NCBI GenBank assembly: GCA_002329405.1
Contig: DCTE01000190.1
Span: forward strand, 11,468-27,702
DNA: 16,235 nt
DNA from: Ruminococcaceae bacterium UBA1448
GTDB lineage: Bacteria; Bacillota; Clostridia; Oscillospirales; Ruminococcaceae
Direction: 5' to 3'
Shown here piece by piece: positions 14,249 through 16,235 of the stretch. The notes under the pieces were generated by a model that had not been told where the DNA came from, searched no databases, and saw only the letters and a program-made list of their open reading frames with translations. Numbering within the stretch: the first letter of the stretch is position 1; each line of letters begins with the position of its first letter. Made by a program: the position numbers and the translations under genes.

Positions 14249-15220
14249 TTAAAAATCCCAGTCGTTGTCTTCCATCTCTTCGTCATTGCCGATCATATCC
14301 ACCGGCATGCCGAGTTTTTGCAGCAATTCTTTTGCAGCATTGTAGCCCATCTTCTTCTGACGGTTGTTCATCGCCGCGACCTCAATAATAATCGCGAGGT
14401 TCCGTCCGGGTTTAACCGGGATAGTGAGCGCAGGAATGCGAATACCGAGCATCTCAGTATATTCGTTTTCCATTCCCATCCGGTCATAAACCTTCTCCGG
14501 GTTCCACTGTTCCAGATGGACCAGCATGTCGATCTTTTCATTGGTCTTGACCGAGCCCATACCAAACAGCCGTCTCGCATTAATGATGCCGACGCCGCGC
14601 AGTTCCATAAAATGGCGGATATTGTCAGGCGAAGTGCCAACCAGACGCTTGTTGGAAACTTTGCGGATCTCGACCGCGTCATCCGCGATCAGCCGGTGTC
14701 CTCTCTTGACCAGTTCCATTGCGCATTCACTCTTACCGACGCCCGAATCGCCGGTAATCATGATACCTTCGCCATACACCTCAACCAGAACGCCGTGACG
14801 GGTAATGCGGGGAGCCAGCTCGACATTCAGAAAACTGATCATCGAGACGGTCAGGTTGGTGGTCGTTTCTTCGGTTGTCAGCAGCGGCACATGATACTTC
14901 TCAGCTGCTTCCTGCAATTCTGGCAGCACTTCCAGCCCGCGGGTGACAATCACCATCGGGACATGATAAGCACACAGCTTGTCCATTCGTTCCCGCAGCA
15001 CCTCTTTGGGAAGATCGAGCAGAAAAGCGTTTTCCATTTTCCCAAGAATCTGGATTCGTTCACTGTCAAAATACTCATAAAAGCCGTTGATGAACAATCC
15101 GGGCCGATTGATGCTGTTTGAAGAAATTTTAATATTTGCAGGGTCATCGGGAACATACACCGTTTTAAGTGAAAATTCCCGGATAATTTTTGCGAGCGTT
15201 ACACTGTACTGGGTTGCCAA
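14249..15220 (-). CDS. hprK: HPr kinase/phosphorylase HprK
   Basis: The 323-residue bifunctional enzyme phosphorylates and dephosphorylates HPr (and Crh where present) on Ser46 and so governs CcpA-dependent carbon-catabolite control in Firmicutes. The N-terminal domain (1-135) is followed by the catalytic core. The core has His142 in RHG, P-loop GDSGVGKS (157-164), Asp181-Asp182 position ADDAVEI (179-185), the family signature ELRGVGIINARRLFG (206-220) and the PVKPGRN loop (268-274). All key positions are intact. The start is TTG 15220, two codons after an in-frame TGA, with GGTGA at 5 bases. No ATG fits the conserved N-terminus YSVTLAKII. It has its own promoter and a 95-base leader. The usual partner lgt is not next to it in this window. 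Confidence 0.96.
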   Translation of the reverse strand: MATQYSVTLAKIIREFSLKTVYVPDDPANIKISSNSINRPGLFINGFYEYFDSERIQILGKMENAFLLDLPKEVLRERMDKLCAYHVPMVIVTRGLEVLPELQEAAEKYHVPLLTTEETTTNLTVSMISFLNVELAPRITRHGVLVEVYGEGIMITGDSGVGKSECAMELVKRGHRLIADDAVEIRKVSNKRLVGTSPDNIRHFMELRGVGIINARRLFGMGSVKTNEKIDMLVHLEQWNPEKVYDRMGMENEYTEMLGIRIPALTIPVKPGRNLAIIIEVAAMNNRQKKMGYNAAKELLQKLGMPVDMIGNDEEMEDNDWDF

Positions 15221-15243
15221 ACCAAGTCACCGTTCCCTTCCGC

Positions 15244-15303
15244 GACGGAAAAACCGTCCAACTGATCAGTCATCTTTTTGCCCATCGCCCAAAAACATGG
15301 GCG
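15244..15303 (-). promoter_or_regulatory. Structured hprK leader
   Basis: The RNA leader before hprK holds two hairpins. The first is CGCCCA/TGGGCG (15303-15298 with 15291-15286, 6-base loop), whose 5' side can instead pair GCCCAT/ATGGGC (15302-15297 with 15285-15280). The second is a perfect GACGG-UUUUU-CCGUC (15258-15244) lying just before the ribosome site. The palindrome ACTGATCAGT (15261-15270) lies between them. A control role is possible but not shown. Confidence 0.35.
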
Positions 15304-15326
15304 GATATAATCAATTCAGTGTATCT

Positions 15327-15356
15327 ATTATACAACACCATGATCACAAGTTGCAA
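15327..15356 (-). promoter_or_regulatory. Promoter of hprK
   Basis: On the minus strand, TTGCAA (15351-15356) and TATAAT (15327-15332) are 18 bases apart. Predicted transcription starts near 15319, leaving roughly a 95-base leader before TTG 15220. The site lies between the DUF3006 stop and hprK, so hprK need not depend on the upstream pair. Confidence 0.75.
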
Positions 15357-15368
15357 CCATTTCCCACC

Positions 15369-15390
15369 AAAAAAATCAGTTTTACGACTG
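15369..15390 (-). terminator. Weak candidate terminator after the DUF3006 gene
   Basis: On the minus strand a 4-bp stem, CAGT/ACTG (15390-15387 with 15380-15377), is followed after one base by seven T (15369-15375). The stem is short and weak, so the call rests mainly on the T-run and on the position between the DUF3006 stop and the hprK promoter. Confidence 0.3.
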
Positions 15391-15422
15391 CTCATTATGT
15401 AGAAAATAATCCGCTATTTTTG

Positions 15423-15653
15423 TCAGGGGGTCTTTCCGTGCCTTCTGCGGCCCTGAATCCGGCTGGAAAGCTCTACTGCCTTGTTCCTGCGCTGATTGGT
15501 CAGGCTGCTGTCAACGATGAGCTGCCCACTTTCATTGAACACCAGCACATCACCTTCCGTTACGCCGTCAGGGAATTCCGCCAGAATGACCTGCCGTCCG
15601 TCCTCATCTTCACAAACCGCTCTGCCTTCTTCAATCCGATCAATAATCAGCAT
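15423..15653 (-). CDS. DUF3006 family small protein
   Basis: This 76-residue protein starts MLIIDRIEEGRAVCEDEDG, the typical opening of the DUF3006 family. The pattern is a short beta barrel-like region (to about residue 48) that ends in a basic tail with several Arg (QRRNK, GRRRHGK). The family has no established function and is repeatedly found beside ComEC-like MBL-fold hydrolases, as here. ATG 15653 has AGGAAA-type sites upstream and begins 15 bases after the stop of the hydrolase, so the two are probably co-translated. The protein is soluble, with no signal peptide. Binding of DNA, wall polymer or the partner enzyme is all possible; none is shown. Confidence 0.85.
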   Translation of the reverse strand: MLIIDRIEEGRAVCEDEDGRQVILAEFPDGVTEGDVLVFNESGQLIVDSSLTNQRRNKAVELSSRIQGRRRHGKTP

Positions 15654-15668
15654 TTTCCTGTTTCCTCA

Positions 15669-16235
15669 TTATCCGGCCTTTTCCGTCGAGACGGTCAATT
15701 TATGGCCATCTGACGACACAACGATACTGCCTTGCAGATCAGTCCGGTAAATTTCCACTCCTGCTGCTTCCAGCCGTTCGATCGTCTCAAGATGGGGATG
15801 TCCATAATCATTCCCTTCCCCACAGCTGATCACCGCGACGGACGGAGAAACCGCGTCCAAAAAAGCCTGTGAAGTCGACGTGGAAGAACCGTGATGTCCG
15901 ACACCCAGCAGATCAGCTGTAACCTTCGCATCCGAGCTGAGCAGATCCTCCTCTGCTTTCGCCTCCTGATCGCCGGTCAGCAGGAAGCTGGTCTCACCGT
16001 AATCAAACCGCATCACAAGCGATTCATTATTCAGATCATCATAATCCTCTATAGGCCCCAGCACTTTCAGCGTTCCGCCGCAGATCTCCCAGCTGTCACC
16101 GGGATAGGCATATACCATTTCGGTATCGGTCTGCCCAGCAACGTCCAGCACCGAAAGATAGGTTTTAGTTGTCGGAATGATGTCGTCCGGCAGGTCGGGC
16201 ATCAGCAGTTTTCCAACTGTAACCCCTTCCATCAC
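15669..16235 (-). CDS. ComEC-like MBL-fold hydrolase, C-terminal part (start outside window)
   Basis: The frame runs open through the right edge, so only the last 189 or so residues are seen. They match the soluble metallo-beta-lactamase domain of ComEC/Rec2-like proteins. Features are: FDYGETSFLLTGD with the late Asp metal ligand, LGVGHHGSSTSTS with the HHGS motif, then AVISCGEGNDYGHPH near the C-terminus and the closing TDLQGSIVVSSDG strand. ComEC C-terminal domains of this type are thought to degrade or process DNA during uptake. Free-standing versions with a signal peptide are common in Clostridia and paired with DUF3006. The N-terminus, and so whether there is an anchor or a channel domain, cannot be seen. 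The small DUF3006 gene follows by 15 bases. Confidence 0.85.
   Translation of the reverse strand: MMEGVTVGKLLMPDLPDDIIPTTKTYLSVLDVAGQTDTEMVYAYPGDSWEICGGTLKVLGPIEDYDDLNNESLVMRFDYGETSFLLTGDQEAKAEEDLLSSDAKVTADLLGVGHHGSSTSTSQAFLDAVSPSVAVISCGEGNDYGHPHLETIERLEAAGVEIYRTDLQGSIVVSSDGHKLTVSTEKAG

Noticed and set aside
14216..15121. Long + strand open frame (301 codons) opposite hprK
   Set aside because: It is fully antisense to an intact hprK, with no ribosome site or recognisable domain, and it starts inside the terminator palindrome.
1..16235. Mobile elements, CRISPR, tRNA/rRNA, toxin-antitoxin or phage-defence genes
   Set aside because: No transposase, integrase, repeat array, RNA gene or typical defence domain was seen. 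The ThyX-like gene has relatives in phages, as I recall, but nothing around it looks like a prophage.

Overview
This window looks like ordinary chromosome from an anaerobic, low-to-mid GC Firmicute of the class Clostridia, most like the Ruminococcaceae/Oscillospiraceae. The evidence is HPr kinase (hprK), a CwlD-type sporulation amidase, a YlbF/RicA-family protein next to miaB, a DUF3006 protein next to a ComEC-like hydrolase, AGGAGG-type ribosome sites and sigma-A promoters. Coding density is high and no gap between genes exceeds 300 bases. I saw no transposon, prophage, CRISPR array, tRNA or rRNA.

Layout from left to right: (1) the 3' part of an MFS-like transporter on the + strand, converging on (2) an SGNH/GDSL hydrolase with its own promoter, with one shared hairpin terminator between them. 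(3) A nine-gene minus-strand run reads from 10888 down to 2416: ThyX-like protein, thymidylate kinase, GNAT protein, 5-formyl-THF cyclo-ligase, mltG, U32/TrhP-type protein, unknown membrane protein, CwlD-type amidase and radA. Spacings run from a 1-base overlap to 87 bases. A good promoter precedes the run and a textbook terminator follows radA. (4) miaB and ylbF form a minus-strand unit with a consensus sigma-A promoter and a long stem terminator. (5) A NIF3-family gene is divergent from miaB. (6) hprK is on the minus strand with its own promoter and a structured leader, and converges on NIF3 at a nested palindrome. (7) An MBL-fold hydrolase and a DUF3006 gene lie at the right edge; the hydrolase is cut by the window end.

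The genes group into thymidylate/folate supply (ThyX-like, Tmk, MTHFS), cell-wall work (MltG, CwlD-type amidase), tRNA modification (MiaB with YlbF, TrhP-type U32), DNA repair (RadA) and carbon-catabolite control (HprK).

I do not see a clear new multi-gene system. The features most worth a second look are the ThyX-like protein, whose usual signature is missing although it is translationally coupled to a thymidylate kinase; the six-cysteine tail on the YlbF protein beside miaB; two structured 5' leaders; and an unidentified multi-pass membrane protein inside a wall/repair operon. Several natural starts lie inside longer open frames. For miaB and the SGNH hydrolase, promoters inside the longer frame settle the point.
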